In this document: piece after piece, positions 8,921-15,281 of the stretch
Layout of the letters: each line of letters starts with the position of its first letter
Numbering within the stretch: position 1 is the first letter of the stretch
Virus record (IMG/VR): IMGVR_UViG_3300043425_000574
Span: 1-24,510 of that record
DNA from: a virus
Strand: one strand, 5' to 3'
DNA length: 24,510 nucleotides
Program-made: the position numbers and the translations under genes
The notes under the pieces: generated by a model
Database searches by the model: none
Told to the model about the DNA's origin: nothing
What the model saw: the letters and a program-made list of their open reading frames with translations, nothing else

Positions 8921-9706
8921 TTATTATAGTGCTGCGCTGTTGTTTGACACGTAGGTAGTTTTGCCAAAAAAGGAACTTTTGGTAAGGCATGGCGCCGATT
9001 TCTGCGACGGGTATATTCAGTTCTTGCGCCACCAAGACAAACGCAGTCGTGAAATGATACCACGCATCTTCGTTGCCCTTTGCCTCTTCTTTAGGAGCTT
9101 CTCCGTCGTCTTCGCTGCTATCCTCATTCTCGCTATCTGAATCCCCGAAATAGCGAGCTTCCAACTTTCGTAATTCGACAAAAAAAAATTGTAGAAATTC
9201 CAAAATTCCTTGCCATCGAAATGCTCCGCAAATAGCTTCTCACGCCTTTCGTTTGGATTTATGACCTGTTGGTGCACATCCTCTTGGTGGTAGCTCATGC
9301 CTTGCTCAACGTACATGATAGCGACTAGCCGCTCAGGGTGTGCATACAGGCTTTCAATATCGAGTAGCTTCGCGTCAATGATTTGACCCGTTGACCATGC
9401 GCCAAAGTTGGGTGTAAACTTGAACTTTTGGCCTTTGACCTCGATTAACTCGCGCGGCTCTTTGTATTTGTAGGTCGATAGGAGCGAAATATAATGATCC
9501 GAAATTTGCAGCACGTCGTCAACGTCAATGCGCCGCGCTTGGTTCATTGGTATTTCAAGCATGATTGCAACAACTTGGGTGCGAAATTCTAGGTTTTGCA
9601 GCAATGCCGTAAACTTTCGGTCATCGAATCCCTCAAGCAATTTGAGCCACATCGCGACTTGTCCGATTTTGATTTGAGAAATGCTGGTTTTAAATTGGTG
9701 TGTCAT
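8907..9706 (-). CDS. Tail assembly chaperone, -1 frameshift fusion product (gpGT-like)
   Basis: A -1 shift at the T-run near 9180-9188 fuses the first about 175 residues of the zero frame to the -1 frame ending at 8907, giving about 266 residues. The added tail starts VELRKLEARYFGDSDS, has an acidic stretch (SENEDSSEDDGEAPKEEAK) and ends with a helical segment (AWYHFTTAFVLVAQELNIPVAEIGAMPYQKF). In lambda-type phages the G/GT pair works this way: the shifted tail binds the tape measure protein. The frame arithmetic fits: the two frames differ by -1, and the shifted frame reads straight on from FFF to VELRK. As a free-standing gene the -1 frame has a candidate ATG only at 9203, just before the slip site, so a fusion is the better reading. 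Confidence 0.65.
9017..9706 (-). CDS. Tail assembly chaperone, zero-frame product (gpG-like)
   Basis: 229 residues if translated without frameshifting. The first about 175 residues look like a folded domain: SISQIKIGQVAMWLKLLEGF, then VKGQKFKFTPNFGAWSTGQIIDAKLLD, then RLVAIMYVEQGMSYHQ and ERREKLFAEHF before the shift point WNFYNFFLS. This pattern (helical start, 'gqfidak' stretch, 'ERaekf' helix, FF at the end) matches tail assembly chaperones of Bacteroidota phages, which keep the tape measure protein soluble during tail assembly. After the slippery site the zero-frame tail is basic and low-complexity (KLLKKRQRATKMRG). The start overlaps the terminase stop by 4 nt (ATGA), so it is coupled to the large terminase gene. 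Confidence 0.65.
   Translation of the reverse strand: MTHQFKTSISQIKIGQVAMWLKLLEGFDDRKFTALLQNLEFRTQVVAIMLEIPMNQARRIDVDDVLQISDHYISLLSTYKYKEPRELIEVKGQKFKFTPNFGAWSTGQIIDAKLLDIESLYAHPERLVAIMYVEQGMSYHQEDVHQQVINPNERREKLFAEHFDGKEFWNFYNFFLSNYESWKLAISGIQIARMRIAAKTTEKLLKKRQRATKMRGIISRLRLSWWRKN
9129..9188 (-). promoter_or_regulatory. Programmed -1 ribosomal frameshift site with downstream hairpin
   Basis: Nine T residues on the minus strand (9188-9180) followed by G give, in the zero frame, TTT TTT TTG, which contains the classic heptamer T TTT TTG. About 21 nt further on, a perfect 8-bp stem follows: CTCGCTAT (9157-9150) pairs with ATAGCGAG (9136-9129) across a 13-nt loop. The spacer is longer than the usual 5-9 nt. 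An alternative stem nearer the site (CGAAA with TTTCG) is also possible. Confidence 0.65.
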
Positions 9707-10869
9707 GCAAATACGTATTTGGCACGGTTCTTTCGTTGGCTAAGATACCAATATCGAATCGCATCTATCATGTGGTTGTTAAAATCAATCGGTGAATTTA
9801 GCGCGTTACCCTCTTTGTCTTGGGCCCATGTGTACCCTCGCAGCTCTTTAATCAGATTAGTGCTTTGTGCGGTTACTTGAAAGCGCTCACTTTGTATCTT
9901 TTGGATTCCGTAAAGGATTGAATCAGGTCCTTTGGTTGCGGGTTGCAGTCCTCTCATGCCCATTCGTTGCAGCTCGGCGATGCTTTTCGGGTCGGCGCTA
10001 TCAGCGTAGCCCACAGCGTTGGCACTCATGGTATCTTTGACGCGGTTGTAAATGTCATTGTTAAGTAGCCCTGTGCTATAAATGACCTCGTGCCAAATCT
10101 TAATGCCGTTTAGCTCCCAAATCTGCCCGAGTGCGGTAGGGTCATTGGTAAAACCAAAGTCAAGGCCATAGCCTAAAAACTTAGCATCTTTCGGAAGCTC
10201 GGGTATTATATTGTAATTGTCAAATACAACTCCCTGCAACATTCCGATTTGCCCTTCGCCGTAAACTTTCCACCAATTTTCCCAATACTTTGAGGTCTTT
10301 GCCTTTTCCTTTTTGATTAGCATATCCTCTAAGGTCTCGGAAGGCAGCGCCTCATTGTCTAGGTAGGTAAGTAAGAGAAATTCGCTGTTTGGCTCGGGCA
10401 ATACCTCCGTGTGCGCCCAAAATTCATTGTTTGGATTGAAGTCGATGTACGTCTCTTTAGAGCGAATCATGAGCGCGTCAGCAATGATAAAGGGAATGTG
10501 ATTTGCTTCGTTAAGGAATAATATTTCGCGCTTACCTGCTGCCTTTGCTTTACCCTCTGTGTCGAATGCTTTAAACTGAATACGTGAGCCGTTGCCAAAT
10601 TTATACTCCATCGGGTTGGCTATCCATTGCGCGTCAATCCATCGGCCCGTATCAAACATAACTTGTTTGAAAATATCGACGGCTCCATCTCGCACCGCGG
10701 GAATGGTCTCGGCAACAACGGTTATTTTTAAGCGGGGTGTTTTGAGCGCTCGGTCGATAAGAATAGGAATGACCGCGTAAGTCTTTCCCGCTGATGTGCC
10801 GCCTTGAATGACCCGCTTACGGGCTTTCATTGCAAGAATCTTATTGATTGCCGTTGTCCTCTTGAACAT
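9703..10869 (-). CDS. terL: Terminase large subunit
   Basis: 388 residues. The packaging motor: an N-terminal ATPase drives DNA into the prohead and a C-terminal nuclease cuts the concatemer. Walker A is QGGTSAGKT at 22-30; Walker B is ILFLNEA at 116-122, with E121 the likely catalytic acid; a coupling-like DFNPNN is at 143-148. The RNase H-like nuclease shows GLDFGFTNDPTA (D237), GYADSADPKS (D290 or D293) and NNHMIDAIRY (D369). The layout and motifs fit the Terminase_3 / PBSX-type family, and the length is normal to slightly short. It overlaps the small subunit by 29 nt and the tail chaperone start by 4 nt. Confidence 0.95.
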   Translation of the reverse strand: MFKRTTAINKILAMKARKRVIQGGTSAGKTYAVIPILIDRALKTPRLKITVVAETIPAVRDGAVDIFKQVMFDTGRWIDAQWIANPMEYKFGNGSRIQFKAFDTEGKAKAAGKREILFLNEANHIPFIIADALMIRSKETYIDFNPNNEFWAHTEVLPEPNSEFLLLTYLDNEALPSETLEDMLIKKEKAKTSKYWENWWKVYGEGQIGMLQGVVFDNYNIIPELPKDAKFLGYGLDFGFTNDPTALGQIWELNGIKIWHEVIYSTGLLNNDIYNRVKDTMSANAVGYADSADPKSIAELQRMGMRGLQPATKGPDSILYGIQKIQSERFQVTAQSTNLIKELRGYTWAQDKEGNALNSPIDFNNHMIDAIRYWYLSQRKNRAKYVFA

Positions 10870-11407
10870 CTGGGAATAGTGGTACTTCTACGTTTGTATT
10901 TATGTTTTCGGAACGCTCAGCTAATTGATTCACACGCGCCACAATGTTGCCGTTATATTGGCCAATCATCGCGCCTTCGATTTGCTCGCCTCGAATTTGC
11001 ATCCTTATATATGTTACAACTTCGTAAAAATCTGCGTAAGCGTCGCCATTTCGCTGCTCCATATAATTGCAAATCGAAATGCCAAGCGTATGGCAATAGG
11101 TCTCAAATCCCTCTAAGGTAAGCGGTTTTTCATGAGGAACTTGAACCAACTTACCTAAACTAGCGGTATAAATCAATTTAGGGTTTTGCTTGCAATATAA
11201 CTTGTAGTCCAAAAACAATTTCCAAAGGTCCTCAGCGTGTTTGATTTGTCGAGGTCTTCCCTGTGCTTTGTTTCCAACAAGCCATTGAAAGCTGCTAGGC
11301 TCTTCTTTTTTTGCAACGGGTTTTCTTGCAGGCTTTTTAACCGCTCTTACTTTACTCGCTGGCTTGGTCGTTGCCTTCGCTTTCGTTGTTGTTTGCGCTT
11401 TGGCCAT
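10841..11407 (-). CDS. terS: Terminase small subunit
   Basis: 188 residues. It should recognise the packaging site and load the large subunit. The first about 35 residues are a low-complexity basic tail rich in K, A, T and P. The body starts near FQWLVGNKAQGRPRQIKHAEDLWKLFLDY and includes LTLEGFETYCHTLGIS (a likely helix-turn-helix) and IEGAMIGQYNGNIVARVNQLAE, a pattern seen in small terminases of Bacteroidota phages. The basic N-terminal tail overlaps the end of the preceding gene by 56 nt in another frame; a later start would remove this overlap, but no obvious alternative was seen. It overlaps terL by 29 nt, as expected for coupled subunits. Confidence 0.8.
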   Translation of the reverse strand: MAKAQTTTKAKATTKPASKVRAVKKPARKPVAKKEEPSSFQWLVGNKAQGRPRQIKHAEDLWKLFLDYKLYCKQNPKLIYTASLGKLVQVPHEKPLTLEGFETYCHTLGISICNYMEQRNGDAYADFYEVVTYIRMQIRGEQIEGAMIGQYNGNIVARVNQLAERSENINTNVEVPLFPDVQEDNGNQ

Positions 11408-11771
11408 CCGTCAAGATTTTGATTAACTCATCTTTTTTCGCGTCTTTCGCTAACTCAATCCCAAGCTCTTTTGCTTTTGCATTTGCAAGGCTTTTGAGCT
11501 TCATGAAATTCATGCCATCAAACTCGGTTTGCACGATCATGGTTTCAGCTTTTTTCTTGGCAGCTTTTTTTGTTTTTGTAGCCGCATTGACACGGTGCAT
11601 TGCTTGAATAACACAGGTGCCGCAGTCGATGTTGAGTGTTGAGCCCGTGAGTGCTTTGTAATGGATTGCCAGCTCTTGTTTGAGAGGCCGAGACATATTG
11701 GCGCTGCCAAACTTGCGGAAAAATTCGAGCTTTTCGAGTAGCTCAGGCGATAGGGAAATAGTTACTTTCAT
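11352..11771 (-). CDS. Hypothetical pre-terminase protein with SAP-like C-terminus
   Basis: 139 residues. The N-terminus MKVTISLSPELLEKLEFFRKFG is helical and ribbon-helix-helix-like. A central NIDCGTCVIQAMHRV has a C-x2-C pair. After a Lys/Ala-rich linker (KTKKAAKKKAE), residues about 95-125 (MKLKSLANAKAKELGIELAKDAKKDELIKILTDG) resemble a SAP or Rho-N-type DNA-binding fold. Genes with a similar C-x2-C centre often stand before the terminase in Bacteroidota phages, which suggests a role in packaging or DNA-end recognition, but this is inference. The C-terminus overlaps terS by 56 nt. Confidence 0.6.
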   Translation of the reverse strand: MKVTISLSPELLEKLEFFRKFGSANMSRPLKQELAIHYKALTGSTLNIDCGTCVIQAMHRVNAATKTKKAAKKKAETMIVQTEFDGMNFMKLKSLANAKAKELGIELAKDAKKDELIKILTDGQSANNNESEGNDQASE

Positions 11772-11773
11772 GG

Positions 11774-11962
11774 TTAAATGTACTTTTTTAGTTTTACTTC
11801 AAGATTTGTGCCTCTGATTTTACGACGCAAGGCTCTGTCGTTTTTTAGCTCAATTATTAGGATTGCCCCAATTGATGACATGATACGGTCTTGGTCGGTT
11901 ATACGGCGATTTCGTCGCATCAACACGCGAAGCCCTTTAATTATTAAACGAAGTCTCTTCAT
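11774..11962 (-). CDS. Small basic hypothetical protein
   Basis: 62 residues, strongly basic (MKRLRLIIKGLRVLMRRNRR), with one moderately hydrophobic stretch (IMSSIGAILIIEL). It overlaps the membrane-protein gene before it by 26 nt and ends 2 nt before the next gene, so it fits the tight gene spacing. No family recognised. The strand, spacing and start are plausible, but a protein this short could be a chance frame. Confidence 0.45.
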   Translation of the reverse strand: MKRLRLIIKGLRVLMRRNRRITDQDRIMSSIGAILIIELKNDRALRRKIRGTNLEVKLKKYI

Positions 11963-12185
11963 AAATCAAGTATAATGCAGCGCCAAAATAGGCGGCGAAT
12001 GCGTTAAAAAATATCATTTCGTTGGCGTCAATAAAAAGATAATAGCAAAGATAGTAAATCACGGCCATCCAAAACGAAAGGCAAGGCAAGCAGGAAAACG
12101 GCTTAAAATTCAGCTTCCCTGTTGTCCTTACCCAATTGAATATCGGTAGCGCCGCTCCGATTGCTGCAAAAATCCCTAAAATCAT
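11937..12185 (-). CDS. Small membrane protein with CLPCLSFW motif
   Basis: 82 residues with hydrophobic segments at about 1-18, 39-52 and 60-75, so two or three membrane helices. Between them is SCLPCLSFWMA, a C-x2-C pair in a short loop that could bind a metal or form a disulfide. Small membrane proteins of this type occur in Bacteroidota phages and prophages near the packaging genes. A holin or superinfection-exclusion role is possible but not shown. The first 83 nt of the gene lie inside the 3' end of the sigma-like gene in another frame, so it is probably translated by coupling or re-initiation. Confidence 0.55.
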   Translation of the reverse strand: MILGIFAAIGAALPIFNWVRTTGKLNFKPFSCLPCLSFWMAVIYYLCYYLFIDANEMIFFNAFAAYFGAALYLIYEETSFNN

Positions 12186-12627
12186 TCCTAAATTGCTTTA
12201 TAGCATTGCACACAATGTCGTGCCTGATGCCTGTTAAACGTTCAATTTCGCGATAACTCATTGATTGAAAGACAAGTTTAGCGATTTCTTTGCAAAAAAA
12301 CTCGTTTTCGCTTTCGCTTTCTTGGTCAAAGTATTCGTCAATCAATCGGCCGTACTTGCTTTCTTGGTATTTTTCATCGATTTTATCGTAATCAATTGAG
12401 TCAATGTCGAGGTGATAGTTGGCGTATTGCTTATTGAACGCGCTATCTTTCCAATTGTATTGCTGATAAGCCCAGCGAGCAAATGTCGCAGGCAGGGATT
12501 GCGGCACTATGCCTTTGTCATGTAGTAAAATATAGACGAAAGCTACAAGGTCGCGGTGAATATCTCGGTCGCTTGTTATCTTCCGAGCTATCGTATACGC
12601 CTCCCTGTTCCAAAATTCCACACTCAA
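12103..12627 (-). CDS. Sigma-70-like regulator, candidate late-gene switch
   Basis: 174 residues. The C-terminal part (about 120-150) has MSYREIERLTGIRHDIVCNAIKQF, a helix-turn-helix resembling sigma-70 region 4. The N-terminal half (AYTIARKITSDRDIHRDLVAFVYILLH) recalls the helical region 2 of small sigma-like phage proteins. An acidic linker (DQESESENEF) joins them. As the first gene of the packaging and structural block it could turn on late transcription. The reading frame opens at TTG 12627; GTG at 12621 is an alternative start. A terminator (12637-12665) stands only about 8 nt before the start, leaving no room for a separate promoter. Assignment is by resemblance only. Confidence 0.5.
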   Translation of the reverse strand: MSVEFWNREAYTIARKITSDRDIHRDLVAFVYILLHDKGIVPQSLPATFARWAYQQYNWKDSAFNKQYANYHLDIDSIDYDKIDEKYQESKYGRLIDEYFDQESESENEFFCKEIAKLVFQSMSYREIERLTGIRHDIVCNAIKQFRNDFRDFCSNRSGATDIQLGKDNREAEF

Positions 12628-12636
12628 AGGTAAATA

Positions 12637-12665
12637 AAAAAGCCAACTGATTGAGTTGGCTTTTA
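12637..12665 (-). terminator. Rho-independent terminator between early and late genes
   Basis: AAAAGCCAACT (12638-12648) pairs perfectly with AGTTGGCTTTT (12654-12664) around a 5-nt loop. On the minus strand the stem is followed by a T-run (12641-12635). The stem is symmetric, so it could act in both directions. It ends the early transcript just before the sigma-like gene. Confidence 0.85.
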
Positions 12666-12687
12666 GATTGTTAGTTTTTGAATATGG

Positions 12688-12852
12688 TTAATCGAATAGA
12701 CCTGCCCAATATAGCAATGATATGTAGATAGCCATTGCGGCTACTCTGTAAAAAATGTTATATTCTTCATTCTTTGGCTTTCCATGCATGTGCGCTTCGA
12801 TTAGCAGCCCTGTTGACCACAGGATAATCAAAATAATTAAAGGTGTTTTCAT
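12688..12852 (-). CDS. Small hypothetical membrane protein
   Basis: 54 residues from ATG 12852 (MKTPLIILIILWSTGLL). I chose this start because it lies directly after the preceding stop (1-nt gap) and begins a clean hydrophobic segment; the longer frame back to 12888 would overlap the upstream gene with a non-hydrophobic leader. Two membrane helices are likely (about 4-18 and 36-51), with HMHGKPKNEEYN between them. It is the last early gene before the terminator. No family recognised. Confidence 0.5.
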   Translation of the reverse strand: MKTPLIILIILWSTGLLIEAHMHGKPKNEEYNIFYRVAAMAIYISLLYWAGLFD

Positions 12853-12853
12853 G

Positions 12854-13264
12854 TTAGTCTTGTTTAGTGTTACTACTTTGCGGCTCACTCGCCTCGATTA
12901 TTTCTTTCGCTTTCTCAAAGCTAATTTTGCCTATCAGGACATCGCACACGCTTATTGTCAGCTCATGCGTTAAGATGTCCCATTCAATTATGAAGTTATC
13001 TGCTTCGTAATTGACTAGGAAATACGGGTAGCCGTGAGCCTCATTAAATACGTCATCTCTTGACTTTGGCGCTTGACGCCTAAAGCCCGCTTCAATTACT
13101 TGGTTGTAAGTTGGGGTGAAAGTATCAGCTTGAAAACCGCGATTGAACCTCAATCCATCCATTCCGCACAACTTTTCATGGCAGTCTTTGCTTTTTGCTT
13201 TGCTTTGCTCTTCAAATATTTGACTTGCTTTTTTTCCTTCTTGTGATTCTGTTGAATTACGCAT
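12854..13264 (-). CDS. Hypothetical protein
   Basis: 136 residues, soluble, with charged ends. The middle (FNEAHGYPYFLVNYEADNFIIEWDILTHELTISV) looks like a compact beta-rich domain, and FEKAKEIIEASE is a helix near the C-terminus. No family recognised. It lies between a small HTH-like gene and a membrane protein in the early operon. A downstream 1-nt gap suggests coupling to the membrane protein. Confidence 0.55.
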   Translation of the reverse strand: MRNSTESQEGKKASQIFEEQSKAKSKDCHEKLCGMDGLRFNRGFQADTFTPTYNQVIEAGFRRQAPKSRDDVFNEAHGYPYFLVNYEADNFIIEWDILTHELTISVCDVLIGKISFEKAKEIIEASEPQSSNTKQD

Positions 13265-13282
13265 TTTGTTGTTGTTTTTAGG

Positions 13283-13483
13283 TTATTTATTCTTTTTCAT
13301 GTACTCATCAATCAACCCCATTGTTTGCGCGCTGATAGTACCCTCACCTGTAAGGAATCGGCCAATGGCTTGCATATTGGTGTAGCCAAATGAGCTGCAA
13401 ATTATCCACGGGGTTGTTTGCTTTTGTAAGCAATAGCGCTCCACTTTTTTGGCGAATCGCTTTTCGAGTTTTGTTTGGGTCAT
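13283..13483 (-). CDS. Small helix-turn-helix-like protein
   Basis: 66 residues, basic. WIICSSFGYTNMQAIGRFLTGEGTISAQTMGLIDEYMKK has the spacing of a small Cro/XRE-like helix-turn-helix, with FGYTNMQAIGRFL as a candidate turn and recognition helix. It might bind DNA, but no partner or operator is evident nearby. It overlaps the DUF4494-like gene by 4 nt (ATGA). Confidence 0.45.
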   Translation of the reverse strand: MTQTKLEKRFAKKVERYCLQKQTTPWIICSSFGYTNMQAIGRFLTGEGTISAQTMGLIDEYMKKNK

Positions 13484-13914
13484 TCCTCAATTGTTTGTTC
13501 ACTTTGGAAATAGTCCAAAATTTTGGTTTCTACTATGGATTTGATTTCGGGGTGAAAATCATCCCATCGCTCGTTTTTGGAAATCAAAACTTGTTTTGCC
13601 TCATCCATATCCGAAGCAATTACCAATACTTTTTCTTTGATTAAAGCATCTTCAGCGGATAAGAATTCTTGCTTCACTAGGAAAAATTTATCGTAGCTGG
13701 CTTGTATTTGACCAACAATTGAATCAACCGAAAGCCTATCCATCTTAATAATCGTGAACTCTCCACGAATGCGCTCCCCTAAATGGGTGTAAACGTTAGC
13801 CTCGCAGTCAATGAATGTGTGGCCATCGAATAAATATTGTTCAACAACGCGCTTAAATGTGCCGTTATCAAATTGCTTGGTGTAGCTTACTTTGGTTAAA
13901 AATGTTTGTTTCAT
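13480..13914 (-). CDS. DUF4494-like hypothetical protein
   Basis: 144 residues. The N-terminal TKVSYTKQFDNGTFKRVVEQYLFDG, followed by EANVYTHLGERIRGEFTIIKMDRL, matches the pattern of DUF4494, a family found mainly in Bacteroidota and their phages: KVxYxK, then a G-K turn, then E-x-YLVDA, then f-x-EAe. No biochemical function is known for that family. The C-terminal SKNERWDDFHPEIKSIVETKI is helical. It overlaps the gene after it by 4 nt and lies 1 nt after the gene before it. Confidence 0.5.
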   Translation of the reverse strand: MKQTFLTKVSYTKQFDNGTFKRVVEQYLFDGHTFIDCEANVYTHLGERIRGEFTIIKMDRLSVDSIVGQIQASYDKFFLVKQEFLSAEDALIKEKVLVIASDMDEAKQVLISKNERWDDFHPEIKSIVETKILDYFQSEQTIEE

Positions 13915-13915
13915 T

Positions 13916-14200
13916 TTACTTATTTATTTCTTTGTTAATAATTTCTACTATTGTCCACGCGGTGAATGTAATGCCTGTAAGCAGCCAAATCCAATGACGC
14001 GCACCCCAATGCCATGTAGAGGAATGGTGGTCATCTACTCCGTATTGACATCCTATGTATTCATTCGATTTGTACTCATGATAAATCACATGGCCGCCTT
14101 TGCATCTCCAGTCTCCAAAAAGCTCGTGATTTGATTCCGCAACGAATGACGCAAAAAACATCATTACGAAAATTGCGAAAATCTTTATTTTGTTTTTCAT
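13916..14200 (-). CDS. Small secreted or membrane-anchored hypothetical protein
   Basis: 94 residues. Residues 1-20 (MKNKIKIFAIFVMMFFASFV) form a signal peptide or first membrane anchor; residues about 69-88 (HWIWLLTGITFTAWTIVEII) form a second helix. Between them is an external-looking loop with two cysteines (WRCKGG and YIGCQYG) and many His and Trp residues (DDHHSSTWHWGARHW). No family recognised. A role at the envelope, such as superinfection exclusion, is speculation. It overlaps the gene before it by 4 nt. Confidence 0.5.
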   Translation of the reverse strand: MKNKIKIFAIFVMMFFASFVAESNHELFGDWRCKGGHVIYHEYKSNEYIGCQYGVDDHHSSTWHWGARHWIWLLTGITFTAWTIVEIINKEINK

Positions 14201-14577
14201 TTTGGTAGTTTTTGTATTGCTTCTTTTGCTTCTTTTAATAATTCATTAGCTTTATCAAATCCAATGATTTCTATTACTTTACCGATAAATAATTGCTTTT
14301 CTAACTTTTCGGCCTTAAGCCAGTCAGTAAGTATTTTTATATCGTTTTTTAAACGTGAATCGGTTATGTCTCGCAGCTCTTTATACATCCTTCCCTTATA
14401 CACATCTTGTATTACTTTCCATCGTATAAACTCGCGTATGGTCAGCCAATAATCAGGATTGTTTGTGTTTGTGAAAAATTGAGCGGATTTAAATTCGCGC
14501 AGTAAATGCTCTTTTGGAAGCGCCAGCTTTCCGCGCTTACCGTTAATATCAATGCTTACCGTTATATGGTCTTTCAT
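14197..14577 (-). CDS. Hypothetical protein
   Basis: 126 residues, mostly helical. HITVSIDINGKRGKLALPKEHLLREF opens a beta-hairpin, followed by charged helices and a C-terminal helix KANELLKEAKEAIQKLPK. No family recognised. It overlaps the end of the metallohydrolase gene by 4 nt and the next gene by 4 nt, so it belongs to the early operon. Confidence 0.5.
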   Translation of the reverse strand: MKDHITVSIDINGKRGKLALPKEHLLREFKSAQFFTNTNNPDYWLTIREFIRWKVIQDVYKGRMYKELRDITDSRLKNDIKILTDWLKAEKLEKQLFIGKVIEIIGFDKANELLKEAKEAIQKLPK

Positions 14578-15281
14578 AACTCAATAATTTGGTTTTTATC
14601 AGCGCAAATGGCGGGAATCCCAAAAGCCTTTTCAGCGTCCTGAATGAAGCGTTTTTCATCCGTATACCCATCGCTAAGGTGAATTAAAATGATTTGTTTG
14701 CACTCGCTTAAATCGAGTGTTTTTAGGGTTAATAAAGCCGTTTGAAAACTCATGTGTGAGCGAAAGCGGCGCTTGTTTACAAAGTCATCGGCCTTGCCTT
14801 TGATGAGCTCCTCGCAATAGTTTGCTTCAATCATTACGCAGGTTAGCTTGAAAGATGACAAATCAAATTGCAGTTTGTAGTTGTCGGTAATGAAAAGAAC
14901 GCGGTCAATAATGAAGTTAAGCGGCTCTTTTGCGTCGTGATTGGCTTTGAATGAACCAACAAGAAAACCGAAAACCTCCCTTAAATAGCCTTGATTTAAA
15001 CGGCCTATCCTATCCTCTGGACCAACCTTAAGCGCATCGTAAGTACCTGTGCTTGCATACATTGGTATTCCTGCGCCTACTGCTTGCCTCCATGCTTTCG
15101 AGTGGTCTTGTCACTGGTGCTCGTGAGACACGAGCACTGCTTTTATTTTTAAGAGGTTAAAATTTACTGCCTTTTGTATCTCGGAGAACTTTACACCGCA
15201 CTCAACTAAGAGCGCGGTGTTGTTCTTCTCAATAATGTAGGCGTTGCCCTTGCTTCCGGATGAAATAATGTTGATTTTCAT
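14574..15281 (-). pseudogene. Metallo-beta-lactamase-fold hydrolase interrupted by an in-frame TGA (pseudogene or recoded gene)
   Basis: The frame opens at ATG 15281 with MKINIISSGSKGNAYIIEKN, then VECGVKFSEIQ and KAVLVSHEH, then CAG, TGA (15113-15111), CAA GAC CAC, and continues in the same frame to 14574. Without the six bases between the HEH and QDH halves, the reading would be SHEHQDHSKAW, a perfect HxHxDH motif of metallo-beta-lactamase hydrolases of the YycJ/WalJ type. The C-terminal half also fits the fold (IHLSDGYTDEKRF near the end). Such hydrolases stand beside RecT in many phages and may supply the partner nuclease. The gene overlaps the RecT stop by one base. Either a six-base insertion has inactivated it, or the ribosome bypasses the stop. 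The downstream half could re-initiate at ATG 15062 but would lack the metal site. Confidence 0.7.
15111..15137 (-). promoter_or_regulatory. Perfect hairpin next to the in-frame stop of the metallohydrolase gene
   Basis: GTGCTCGTG and CACGAGCAC (15117-15137) form a perfect 9-bp stem with a 3-nt loop. It encodes the strand leading to HEH of the metal motif. It ends three bases before the TGA (15113-15111), and CAG lies between. CAG before the stop and CAA after it are both Gln codons. Confidence 0.7.

Noticed and set aside
12853-12888. Longer start for the small membrane protein ending at 12688
   Set aside because: The added 12 residues overlap the preceding gene, and the inner ATG at 12852 lies directly after that gene's stop and begins a clean hydrophobic helix.
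445-13644. Many open frames of 60-146 codons on the plus strand (for example 1285-1725 and 3534-3821)
   Set aside because: Each lies antisense within a well supported minus-strand gene, has biased composition from the opposite frame, and has no independent start context.
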